DNA of 64,000 nt from NCBI GenBank assembly GCA_900100895.1, contig FMTX01000006.1, forward strand, positions 186,001 through 250,000, given 5' to 3'. The position numbers and the translations under genes were made by a program. Of this stretch, positions 9,471-17,509 are shown piece after piece. Each line of letters opens with the position of its first letter. Within the stretch, counting starts at the first letter, position 1. Origin of the DNA: Lachnospiraceae bacterium YSD2013. Lineage in GTDB: Bacteria; Bacillota; Clostridia; Lachnospirales; Lachnospiraceae. The notes under the pieces are model-generated. The model searched no databases. It saw only the letters and a list, made by a program, of their open reading frames with translations, and had not been told where the DNA came from.

Positions 9471-10406
9471 TTATTCGTTTTCGAAAAGTGGTGTGGAAAA
9501 ATATCTTTCTGCTGTGTCGGGTAAGACAGTAACTACCGTCTTACCCTTGCCTAGTTTAGTTGCAAGAGCTATAGCTGCGGCAACGTTGGTGCCGCTTGAA
9601 ATACCGCACATAAGACCTTCTTTGCGAGCAAGATCCTTGGCGGTCTGTATTGCTTCTTCATCGGATACCACATAGATATCGTCATAGATTTCCTGATTTA
9701 GATTCTTGGGGATAATTCCGTCACCGATACCCATCTGGAGGTGTGTGCCGATATTACCTCCCGCAAGAATTGCTGCATTTTCAGGTTCAACTGCCCAGAT
9801 GGTAATATCCGGGTTCTGAGCCTTTAATGTCTCTCCGATTCCGCTTATGGTACCGCCGGTACCGATTCCGGAGCAAAATCCGTCTATCGGTCCTGCTACC
9901 TGCTCAAGAATTTCAAGTCCTGTATGGTGCTTGTGAACCAACGGGTTGTTGGGATTCTCAAACTGTTGCGGAATGTATACTCTCTTGTCAGACGCTGCCA
10001 TATCGAGAGCTGTCTGAAGGCACTTATCCATGCATTCGCCGATATTGCCTTCATCTTTTATCAGAATTACCTCAGCTCCGTAGTGTTTTACGAGAAGTCT
10101 TCTCTCGGAACTTACGGAATCGGGCATTATTATCACTGTCTTAAAACCCATAACCGCGCCGATAAGCGCAAGTCCTATTCCCTGATTACCGCTTGTAGGT
10201 TCGACAATTATTGTGTCTTCATTGATAATGCCTTCCTTAAGCGCTTTTGTAATCATGTTGTAAGCTGTTCTGGTCTTGATGGAACCGCCGACATTGAGGC
10301 CTTCGTACTTAACAAGTACTCTTGCCGCATCTTCCGGCACCATTTTATTGCTTAATTCAATCATCGGAGTATGTCCGATGGCTTCCAATACATTGTTATA
10401 AATCAT
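9471..10406 (-). CDS. Cysteine synthase-family PLP enzyme
   Basis: The 311-aa protein has the fold-type II PLP layout of CysK: the Schiff-base Lys in GGSIKTR (about K44), the asparagine loop [12 protein letters not shown] and the phosphate cup [13 protein letters not shown]. It differs from standard O-acetylserine sulfhydrylase at two diagnostic places: SVKDR reads SIKTR, and SGNTG reads SGNQG. It probably makes cysteine or another beta-substituted alanine, but the altered substrate loop leaves the acceptor open. The ATG at 10406 has only a weak purine-rich site; a TTG four codons upstream overlaps the terminator T run. It sits between ilvC and leuC, an unusual place. Confidence 0.75.
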   Translation of the reverse strand: MIYNNVLEAIGHTPMIELSNKMVPEDAARVLVKYEGLNVGGSIKTRTAYNMITKALKEGIINEDTIIVEPTSGNQGIGLALIGAVMGFKTVIIMPDSVSSERRLLVKHYGAEVILIKDEGNIGECMDKCLQTALDMAASDKRVYIPQQFENPNNPLVHKHHTGLEILEQVAGPIDGFCSGIGTGGTISGIGETLKAQNPDITIWAVEPENAAILAGGNIGTHLQMGIGDGIIPKNLNQEIYDDIYVVSDEEAIQTAKDLARKEGLMCGISSGTNVAAAIALATKLGKGKTVVTVLPDTAERYFSTPLFENE

Positions 10407-10411
10407 ATTTC

Positions 10412-10449
10412 TTTTCAAAAAATCAGGGAACCCGCGAAGGGGTTCCCTG
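10412..10449 (-). terminator. Intrinsic terminator between ilvC and the cysK-like gene
   Basis: A 10-bp GC-rich stem (CAGGGAACCC / GGGTTCCCTG) with a 6-base loop is followed by six T on the minus strand. Only about six bases separate the T run from the start of the cysK-like gene, so the downstream genes need read-through or a promoter inside ilvC. Confidence 0.85.
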
Positions 10450-10461
10450 TAGCCTTCCGAA

Positions 10462-11499
<1,038 letters not shown>

Positions 11500-11520
11500 T
11501 TAAATAAAAATAATAACGTT

Positions 11521-12021
11521 TTAATCAAGGTAAGTAACCTTGTCTATACCTCTTATAAGACCGGTCATACCGGTTCTTGCAAGCTCTAAGATTTCATAGC
11601 CGTCAAGAAGATCCATAAATGCCTTAATCTTCTCCTGATCGCCGATAAGCTCGATAATAAGACTTTCCTTGCCTACATCGATAATATTGGCTCTGAAAAT
11701 GTCTGCGATTGAAATGACTCCCTGTCTGTCCTTGGGTGAGCATTTAATCTTAATGAGTGCAAGCTCTCTGTAAACACTTTCTTCGGGCTTTAAAACCTTG
11801 ATGTCTCTTACGTCAATGAGCTTGGCAACCTGCTTCTCAATCTGGTCGAGAATATCGTCGTCACCGTGAGTCACGATTGTGATTCTTGTAAATCTTTCAT
11901 CAGCCGTAACGCCTGCGGTAATGCTGTCGATATTGTAGCCTCTTCTTGAGAAAAGTCCTGAAATTCTGCTCAAAACACCTGAAGTGTTATCTACAAGTAA
12001 TTGGAAAACTTTGGTATGCAT
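11521..12021 (-). CDS. ilvH: Acetohydroxyacid synthase small (ACT) subunit, second copy
   Basis: The 166-aa product carries an N-terminal ACT domain (FQLLVDNTSGVLSRISGLF, then RRGYNIDSITAG) and the small-subunit C-terminal domain ending GLIRGIDKVTYLD. Such subunits activate the catalytic subunit and bind valine for feedback control. The ATG at 12021 has a GGAG site six bases upstream. It follows a very similar ACT-subunit gene and has its own likely promoter in the 71-base gap, so it may be expressed with ilvC independently of ilvB. The naming as ilvH rather than ilvN is a convenience. Confidence 0.9.
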   Translation of the reverse strand: MHTKVFQLLVDNTSGVLSRISGLFSRRGYNIDSITAGVTADERFTRITIVTHGDDDILDQIEKQVAKLIDVRDIKVLKPEESVYRELALIKIKCSPKDRQGVISIADIFRANIIDVGKESLIIELIGDQEKIKAFMDLLDGYEILELARTGMTGLIRGIDKVTYLD

Positions 12022-12052
12022 TTTCGTCTCCGTTTCACTTAAATTAATATTT

Positions 12053-12081
12053 ATAGTAACTACTACACAGACAAAAGTCAA
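12053..12081 (-). promoter_or_regulatory. Probable internal promoter upstream of ilvH-ilvC
   Basis: TTGACT (12081-12076, 5 of 6) and TACTAT (12058-12053, 4 of 6) are spaced by 17 bases on the minus strand in the gap between the two ACT-subunit genes. Confidence 0.45.
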
Positions 12082-12092
12082 TAAAAAATGCT

Positions 12093-12581
12093 TTAATTCT
12101 CTAAATCATTACATTTGGGAAGTGCTAAAGTGCCGGTGCGGGCAACTTCAACTACGCTTATACCCGAAAGCATAGTGCGGAAAACCTTGATTTTCTCGGG
12201 AGTATCGCAAATCTGAATCATAAGATGAGTGTTACTCATATCAACAATTTCAGCCCTGCATATCTCGCAGATTTCAAGGATGTCCTTGCGGTTTGATTTA
12301 TTGACTTTAACCTTTATAAGCATAAGTTCTCTTGCGATTGCCTGCTCTTCTTTGAAGGTTTTAACCTTAATTACATCAAGCTTTTTATTAAGCTGTTTCT
12401 CTATCTGTTCAAGTGTACGTTCATCACCCGAGCTTACGATGGTCATATTGGACACTTCGGGATCGAATGTCTCTCCCACAACCAAAGAATCGATGTTAAA
12501 GCATCTTCTTGCGAAAAGACCGGATACTTTGCTGAGAACACCAGATCTGTTTTCTACCAAAACCGAATACAATTTCTTCAT
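12093..12581 (-). CDS. ilvN: Acetohydroxyacid synthase small (ACT) subunit, first copy
   Basis: The 162-aa product starts MKKLYSVLVENRSGVLSKVSGLFARR, an ACT domain clearly paralogous to the next gene's, followed by the C-terminal small-subunit domain. It lies 13 bases after ilvB and has a GGGAGG site five bases before ATG 12581. Regulation of acetohydroxyacid synthase by branched-chain amino acids is the expected role. In this copy the valine-site segment reads RCFNIDSLVVGETFDP instead of the RGYNIDSITAG form of the second copy, so the two may differ in ligand response. Confidence 0.9.
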   Translation of the reverse strand: MKKLYSVLVENRSGVLSKVSGLFARRCFNIDSLVVGETFDPEVSNMTIVSSGDERTLEQIEKQLNKKLDVIKVKTFKEEQAIARELMLIKVKVNKSNRKDILEICEICRAEIVDMSNTHLMIQICDTPEKIKVFRTMLSGISVVEVARTGTLALPKCNDLEN

Positions 12582-12594
12582 ATGCGCCTCCCGA

Positions 12595-14214
12595 CTAACC
12601 TTTAACGATATCCATCGGATCAACCATAACTTCCATAATGTAAGACTTGTCATCTCTCAAAAGAAGGTCTATGGCAGCTTCGGCTTTACTCGTATTTTCA
12701 ACTTTTATGTAGCCCATATCGTAAGCCTTGGCCAAAAGCTCAAGGTTCGGATAGTCATTAAGTTCTACTACGGAATAATTGTCCTTGTATGTAAAATGCT
12801 GATACTCACGCACCATACCAAGGTAATTATTCTTAAGCACTATAATCTTGATACCCTTCTTAACCTGATTAATGGTGGCAAGTTCCATCATGGACATCTG
12901 GAAAGAACCGTCGCCGCACACTGCGATTACCTGCTTCTTAGGTGCCGCAAGCTTGGCTCCCAATGCTGCGGGAATTGAATATCCCATGGTGCCCATGCCG
13001 CCACTGGTCATGAAACGGCCTTTCTTAACTTCGTGATATGCACAAGACCAAATCTGATTCTGTCCGACATCGGCTACATATATTCCGTCATCCTTCATCT
13101 TGGCAGACAAAAGCTTGATAAATGCTTCAGGATCTGTAAACTTGGGATTCGGATTTCTTTTGACAACCATTTTCTTTTTATACTCGTTAAGAGTCGTGAT
13201 CCATTCTTTGGTATCGATAGTCATTTCAAAAGAAAGAAGCTGTTCAAAAATATTCTTGGCGTCGCCTACGATAGGGATTGTGGGACCGCAGTTCTTACCA
13301 ATCTCCGCAGGGTCAACGTCTATGTGAATAAGAACTTTGTTTTCAGTAATTAAATCAGGCTGATTAACGGCTCTGTCGGCCACTCTCGCACCTACCATTA
13401 CAAGTAAGTCGGATTCGTTCATGGCTCTGTTGGCATATGCCTTGCCGTTATTACCGACCATTCCGAAGTACATGGGGTGAGCCGTAGGCATAGAACCGAT
13501 ACCCATCATTGTAGATACAACAGGAATCTTAAAGGTCTCTGAGAACTTCTTAAGCTCTTTTTGTGCATCTGCAAGAAGTACACCGCCACCTGCACAGATA
13601 ACGGGTCTCTTAGCCTTTTCAAGCGCCTTAACCATCTTTTTAATCTGCGCATAATTACCTACAACTGTAGGCTTGTAGGTACGCATATTTACTTCTTCGG
13701 GATATTTGAATTTCTTGATTTCGGCATTCTGAACGTCAATCGGAACATCTACAAGAACGGGACCCTTACGACCGGTTCTGGCGATGTGGAATGCTTCTTT
13801 CATGACTCTGGGGATGTCGTTAACATCCTTAACAAGATAGCTGTATTTAACAAATGACTCCACAGCACCTGTGATATCGGCTTCCTGGAATACGTCGGAT
13901 CCGAGAAGCGATGAATTAACCTGTCCCGTAATACATACAAGCGGTATGCTGTCAGCAAAAGCAGTCGCAATACCTGTAATTAAATTGGTGGCACCGGGGC
14001 CGCTTGTGACGGCGCAGACGCCCACTTCTCCGGAAATTCTGGCAAGGCCGCTTGCCATATGGGCTGCATTCTGCTCGGTTCTTACAAGTACCGTCTCAAT
14101 ATCGGAATTGAGAATGGAGTTGTAAAAAGGACAAATTGCAACACCGGGATAGCCGAATACGTATTTAACCTTCTCTTCAGAGAGGGCTTTTACCAATGCA
14201 TCTGCTCCAATCAT
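12595..14214 (-). CDS. ilvB: Acetohydroxyacid synthase catalytic subunit, Tyr-type
   Basis: The 539-aa ThDP enzyme has the activating Glu (E47 in RTEQNAAHMA), the CITGQV block and the ThDP motif GDGSFQMS ending in LKNN (residues 434-463). It condenses pyruvate with a second 2-keto acid. The substrate-choice motif reads GMVREYQ, with Tyr471 where E. coli AHAS II has Trp464 (VRQWQ). The HEQ triad reads TEQ. It heads the ilvB-ilvN-ilvH-ilvC cluster, with a GAGGTG site before ATG 14214. Because two ACT subunits follow, it is most likely a true synthase rather than a catabolic acetolactate synthase. Confidence 0.9.
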   Translation of the reverse strand: MIGADALVKALSEEKVKYVFGYPGVAICPFYNSILNSDIETVLVRTEQNAAHMASGLARISGEVGVCAVTSGPGATNLITGIATAFADSIPLVCITGQVNSSLLGSDVFQEADITGAVESFVKYSYLVKDVNDIPRVMKEAFHIARTGRKGPVLVDVPIDVQNAEIKKFKYPEEVNMRTYKPTVVGNYAQIKKMVKALEKAKRPVICAGGGVLLADAQKELKKFSETFKIPVVSTMMGIGSMPTAHPMYFGMVGNNGKAYANRAMNESDLLVMVGARVADRAVNQPDLITENKVLIHIDVDPAEIGKNCGPTIPIVGDAKNIFEQLLSFEMTIDTKEWITTLNEYKKKMVVKRNPNPKFTDPEAFIKLLSAKMKDDGIYVADVGQNQIWSCAYHEVKKGRFMTSGGMGTMGYSIPAALGAKLAAPKKQVIAVCGDGSFQMSMMELATINQVKKGIKIIVLKNNYLGMVREYQHFTYKDNYSVVELNDYPNLELLAKAYDMGYIKVENTSKAEAAIDLLLRDDKSYIMEVMVDPMDIVKG

Positions 14215-14259
14215 CCTGTCACCTCGTTAATAGATTTTCTATATTTGTTTCAATGTAAA

Positions 14260-14289
14260 ATTTTACCACACTAAAGCATGAATGTGCAA
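14260..14289 (-). promoter_or_regulatory. Possible promoter of the ilvB-ilvN-ilvH-ilvC cluster
   Basis: TAAAAT (14265-14260, 5 of 6) lies 18 bases downstream of TTGCAC (14289-14284, 3 of 6) on the minus strand. The implied leader is only about 40 bases, too short for a T-box. Confidence 0.35.
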
Positions 14290-14294
14290 TAGTT

Positions 14295-14325
14295 AATACA
14301 ATTTAAAAGTTTTTTAAATTGTATT
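14295..14325. repeat. Perfect 14-bp AT-rich inverted repeat in a divergent intergenic region
   Basis: Arms AATACAATTTAAAA and TTTTAAATTGTATT surround a 3-base centre. It sits between ilvB (minus) and the lipoprotein gene (plus), immediately upstream of the ilvB -35 candidate. It has no GC core or directional T tract beyond its arms, so an operator is more likely than a terminator. Confidence 0.6.
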
Positions 14326-14376
14326 TAGTCTGTTAATATGATATCTTTAAGTGGTGTGAAACATTGGAGGTTTGTT

Positions 14377-14865
14377 ATGAGAAAATATACGAAAGTTCTT
14401 GTATGTATTATACTAGCAGCAATTCTTCTGTGTGGTTGCGGAGCCAAAGGTTCCGGTGCTGCCAAGGAATATAAGGCTTCGATGGAGAAGTTTTTTGAAA
14501 GCCTCGATAAGGTTAATACAGATATAAACAGTATCAATCCCGAAGATCAGGATGCTGTATCCAAGTTATTTGAACAGTTTGATGTTCTTGAAAAAGAAAT
14601 CACTGCTATGTCGCAGCTTACGGTTCCTACCGAAGGCGTTCCCGAGACCTTTGCTTATATCGGAGATATTGCCAAGTCAGCTGCGGATTATATGACGCAG
14701 GCCAACGGATATCTGCATGATTCTTTTTCCGACGGTGCCTACAATGAACATACACTTGAAGCCGCTCTTGAATGTTACAAAAGAACCAATAAACGAATCC
14801 AGTATATAATTACTCTTCTTCACGGAGAATATCCCAAGGACGAATCGATTTCTTTCGGTAATTAA
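14377..14865 (+). CDS. Small putative lipoprotein, function unknown
   Basis: The 162-aa product has a lysine-rich start, a hydrophobic core (VLVCIILAAILL) and a lipobox LCGC with the lipidated Cys at about residue 21. The mature part is predicted mostly helical, with many Glu, Asp and Lys and no recognisable catalytic motif. The ATG at 14377 has a TTGGAGG site six bases upstream; an in-frame ATG at 14338 has none. It is a single-gene unit closed by a terminator and diverges from ilvB. The function is not recognised. Confidence 0.8.
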   Translation: MRKYTKVLVCIILAAILLCGCGAKGSGAAKEYKASMEKFFESLDKVNTDINSINPEDQDAVSKLFEQFDVLEKEITAMSQLTVPTEGVPETFAYIGDIAKSAADYMTQANGYLHDSFSDGAYNEHTLEAALECYKRTNKRIQYIITLLHGEYPKDESISFGN

Positions 14866-14880
14866 ATCTGTCAAAAATTT

Positions 14881-14914
14881 AACCCCTGCTTCCTTACGGA
14901 AACAGGGGTTTTTA
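14881..14914 (+). terminator. Intrinsic terminator after the lipoprotein gene
   Basis: An 8-bp stem AACCCCTG / CAGGGGTT, extended inside by TTCC / GGAA after one mismatch, is followed by five T on the plus strand. It may also stop the convergent GGGtGRT transcript. Confidence 0.8.
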
Positions 14915-14939
14915 TTATCTTTAAATGTTCCGATTGAGC

Positions 14940-15959
14940 TTAGAACTTACCTGCCTTAGCAGCTTCTTCGATAGATACTGCTGTGGAAACGGTCATACCA
15001 ACCATAGGGTTGTTACCTGCGCCGATAAGACCCATCATCTCAACGTGTGCGGGAACTGAAGAAGAACCTGCGAACTGAGCGTCTGAGTGCATACGACCCA
15101 TGGTATCTGTCATACCGTAAGAAGCGGGACCTGCAGCCATGTTATCGGGGTGAAGTGTACGTCCTGTACCACCGCCTGATGCTACTGAGAAGTACTTCTT
15201 GCCCTTTTCAAGTCTTTCCTTCTTGTAAGTACCTGCAACGGGATGCTGGAATCTGGTGGGGTTGGTGGAGTTACCGGTGATGGATACATCAACGTTCTCC
15301 TTCCACATGATTGCAACGCCTTCGCTTACGTCATTGGCACCATAGCAGTTAACCTTTGCACGAGGGCTGTTAGCGTCCTTGGAGTAGCACTTTCTGGAAA
15401 CTTCCTTAACAGTGTTGGTGTAAGGATCGTATTCGGTCTCTACAAAAGTAAAGCCGTTGATACGTGAAATAATCTGAGCAGCGTCCTTGCCGAGACCGTT
15501 AAGAATAACTCTTAAGGGAGTCTTACGAACTCTGTTGGCTTTCTCTGCGATACCGATAGCACCTTCTGCAGCTGCGAATGACTCGTGACCTGCAAGGAAT
15601 GCGAAGCACTCGGTGTCTTCTTCAAGAAGCATCTTACCAAGGTTACCGTGACCAAGACCTACCTTACGGGTGTCTGCTACGGAACCGGGAATACAGAAAG
15701 CCTGAAGGCCTTCGCCGATTGCTGCGGCTGCATCTGCTGCTCTGCGGCAACCCTTCTTAATAGCGATTGCAGCGCCTACAGTGTATGCCCACTTAGCGTT
15801 TTCAAAACAGATGGGCTGAATGCCTTCGATAAGATGATATACATCGATACCTGCAGCATCTGTAATTGTCTTACATTCTTCGATGGAAGAGATACCGTAG
15901 TTCTTTAATACGGCAAGAATCTGGGGCTCTCTTCTTTCATATGATTCAAATAATGCCAT
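14940..15959 (-). CDS. GGGtGRT protein
   Basis: The 339-aa product contains the name-giving motif GGGTGRTLHPDN near residue 265 and a Gly/Ala-rich C-terminus. This conserved family of unknown function is found largely in anaerobes and is regularly encoded beside a NifU/IscU-like protein, as here, where the partner gene lies 13 bases upstream. Several Cys and His residues (KGCRRA, AFCIPG, RKCYSK, VNCYGAND) could contact metal, but none forms a known cluster motif. A GGAGGAG site precedes the ATG. A role in iron-sulphur or metal handling is inferred only from the neighbour. Confidence 0.85.
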   Translation of the reverse strand: MALFESYERREPQILAVLKNYGISSIEECKTITDAAGIDVYHLIEGIQPICFENAKWAYTVGAAIAIKKGCRRAADAAAAIGEGLQAFCIPGSVADTRKVGLGHGNLGKMLLEEDTECFAFLAGHESFAAAEGAIGIAEKANRVRKTPLRVILNGLGKDAAQIISRINGFTFVETEYDPYTNTVKEVSRKCYSKDANSPRAKVNCYGANDVSEGVAIMWKENVDVSITGNSTNPTRFQHPVAGTYKKERLEKGKKYFSVASGGGTGRTLHPDNMAAGPASYGMTDTMGRMHSDAQFAGSSSVPAHVEMMGLIGAGNNPMVGMTVSTAVSIEEAAKAGKF

Positions 15960-15972
15960 CTTAGTCTCCTCC

Positions 15973-16677
15973 TTACTTTACTTCTTTGTCGGTTCTGGGA
16001 TCGATAATCTTAACAGCATCCTGAACGCGTCCGTACTGGCCGGAAGCCTTGTCAAGAGCGGTCTGAGCATCGTCGCCCTTCTTGATGAAGTCCATCATCT
16101 TACCAAAGTTTACATACTTGTAACCGATGATAGCGTCTTCTTCGTCAAGAGCGATACCTGTGATATAACCGTCAGTAAGTTCAAGGTAACGAGGACCCTT
16201 CTTAAGAGTACCGTAAGTGGTACCAACCATTGAACGGGTACCCTTACCAAGGTCTTCAAGACCTGCACCGATAGCAAGACCTTCCTCAGAGAATGCGGAC
16301 TGTGTACGTCCGTAAACGATCTGTAAGAATAATTCTCTCATAGCGGTGTTGATAGCGTCACAAACAAGGTCTGTATTAAGAGCCTCCAAAACGGTACGTC
16401 CGGGTAAGATTTCGGCGGCCATTGCTGCAGAGTGAGTCATACCGGAGCATCCGATTGTCTCAACCAAAGCCTCCTGAATAATACCTTCCTTAACGTTCAA
16501 AGAAAGCTTGCAGGCACCCTGCTGAGGAGCGCACCAGCCGATACCGTGTGTGTAACCGGAAATGTCAGAAACATTCTTAGCCTTAACCCATTTAGCCTCT
16601 TCGGGAATGGGAGCACAGCCATGGTTTACACCCAGTTTAACAGGGCACATTTCTTCAACTTCTTTTGAATAAATCAT
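15973..16677 (-). CDS. NifU/IscU-like iron-sulphur scaffold-type protein, partner of GGGtGRT
   Basis: The 234-aa product resembles the IscU/NifU N-terminal fold: GWCAPQQGACKLSLNV carries one Cys pair, and ETIGCSGMTHSAAMAAEIL followed by GRTVLEAL matches the IscU loop with the second cluster ligand. The third IscU ligand (the HCSxLA segment) is not evident; the corresponding helix reads LFLQIVYGRTQ. An N-terminal MCPVKLGVNHGC adds Cys. It is the first gene of a two-gene unit with the GGGtGRT gene. A GGAG site lies ten bases before the ATG. Scaffold function is plausible but may not be standard. Confidence 0.75.
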   Translation of the reverse strand: MIYSKEVEEMCPVKLGVNHGCAPIPEEAKWVKAKNVSDISGYTHGIGWCAPQQGACKLSLNVKEGIIQEALVETIGCSGMTHSAAMAAEILPGRTVLEALNTDLVCDAINTAMRELFLQIVYGRTQSAFSEEGLAIGAGLEDLGKGTRSMVGTTYGTLKKGPRYLELTDGYITGIALDEEDAIIGYKYVNFGKMMDFIKKGDDAQTALDKASGQYGRVQDAVKIIDPRTDKEVK

Positions 16678-16730
16678 GAATTGTTTACTCCTTTCAAACT
16701 AATAATAATCGCAACTTTCATTGTTGCATA

Positions 16731-16755
16731 AAAATACTGAAAAATCCAGTATTTT
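16731..16755 (-). terminator. Intrinsic terminator after the beta-helix gene
   Basis: A 9-bp stem AAAATACTG / CAGTATTTT with a 7-base loop ends in a T tract on the minus strand, between the beta-helix gene stop and the NifU-like gene. Confidence 0.65.
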
Positions 16756-16775
16756 TTATTAAACACGTACGGTTA

Positions 16776-17447
16776 TTAATCTTCCCTTTTTTGAATAACC
16801 GTGCCGTTGTTTTTGTGTATTGAATGCGCGGGAATTACACCTCTTACGCATGATGTGGGATATACATTACTCCACTTGCCGATTACTGTACCCGGATTGA
16901 GAACGCTGTTACATCCGACCTCAACATTGTCGCCGAGCATAGCGCCAAATTTCTTGAGTCCGGTTTCGATACGTTCGCCTTCATTGTGCACAACAACAAG
17001 TTTCTTATCGCTCTTAACATTGGATGTAATGGAGCCTGCACCCATGTGAGCCTTAAATCCCAAAATTGAATCGCCTACATAATTATAGTGAGGAACCTGA
17101 ACTTTATTAAAAAGAATAACGTTCTTAAGCTCCGTCGAATTACCTACCACACAGCCGTCGCCCACAAGAGCATTGCCTCTTATAAACGCGCCGGGACGAA
17201 CCTCGGTCTCCGCACCTATAATACAGGGTCCCGCAATATAGTTGTTGGGATAAATCTTGGCGGTCTTATGAATCCAGACGTTGTCGCCTTTATAATCATA
17301 TTCATCGGGCGAAAGCTTGCTTCCGAGTTCAAGAATGTAATCCTTAATCTTGGGAAGTGCTTCCCAAGGATAAGTTACCGTCAAAAGAAGGTCCTTGGCC
17401 AGCGTTTCGTCAAGTGTATATAAATCAGAAATAGTAATGTCAGCCAT
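16776..17447 (-). CDS. Left-handed beta-helix (hexapeptide repeat) protein, GlmU C-terminal-like
   Basis: The 223-aa protein has an N-terminal helical part (ISDLYTLDETLAKDLL, WEALPKIKDYI), then hexapeptide repeats from about residue 60 (VWIHKTAKIYPNNYIAG, GAETEVRPGAFIRG, AHMGAGSITSNVKSD, NVEVGCNSVLNPGTVIG). The order and the GAGSITSN stretch resemble the acetyltransferase end of GlmU, but the uridylyltransferase part is missing. Sugar-nucleotide acyl or nucleotidyl transfer is possible; the substrate is unknown. The ATG at 17447 with GGAGGG upstream is preferred over an in-frame TTG within that site. It follows topB by 62 bases. Confidence 0.75.
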   Translation of the reverse strand: MADITISDLYTLDETLAKDLLLTVTYPWEALPKIKDYILELGSKLSPDEYDYKGDNVWIHKTAKIYPNNYIAGPCIIGAETEVRPGAFIRGNALVGDGCVVGNSTELKNVILFNKVQVPHYNYVGDSILGFKAHMGAGSITSNVKSDKKLVVVHNEGERIETGLKKFGAMLGDNVEVGCNSVLNPGTVIGKWSNVYPTSCVRGVIPAHSIHKNNGTVIQKRED

Positions 17448-17509
17448 AATGCCCTCCAATTACTTAATATATAATATCAGAATTAACTCCGCATAAAATA
17501 ATATTCCAT

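Noticed and set aside
12069-14250. T-box or leader peptide before the ilv genes
   Set aside because: The leaders of ilvB, leuB and trpS are about 40-70 bases and contain no T-box core or run of branched-chain or Trp codons.
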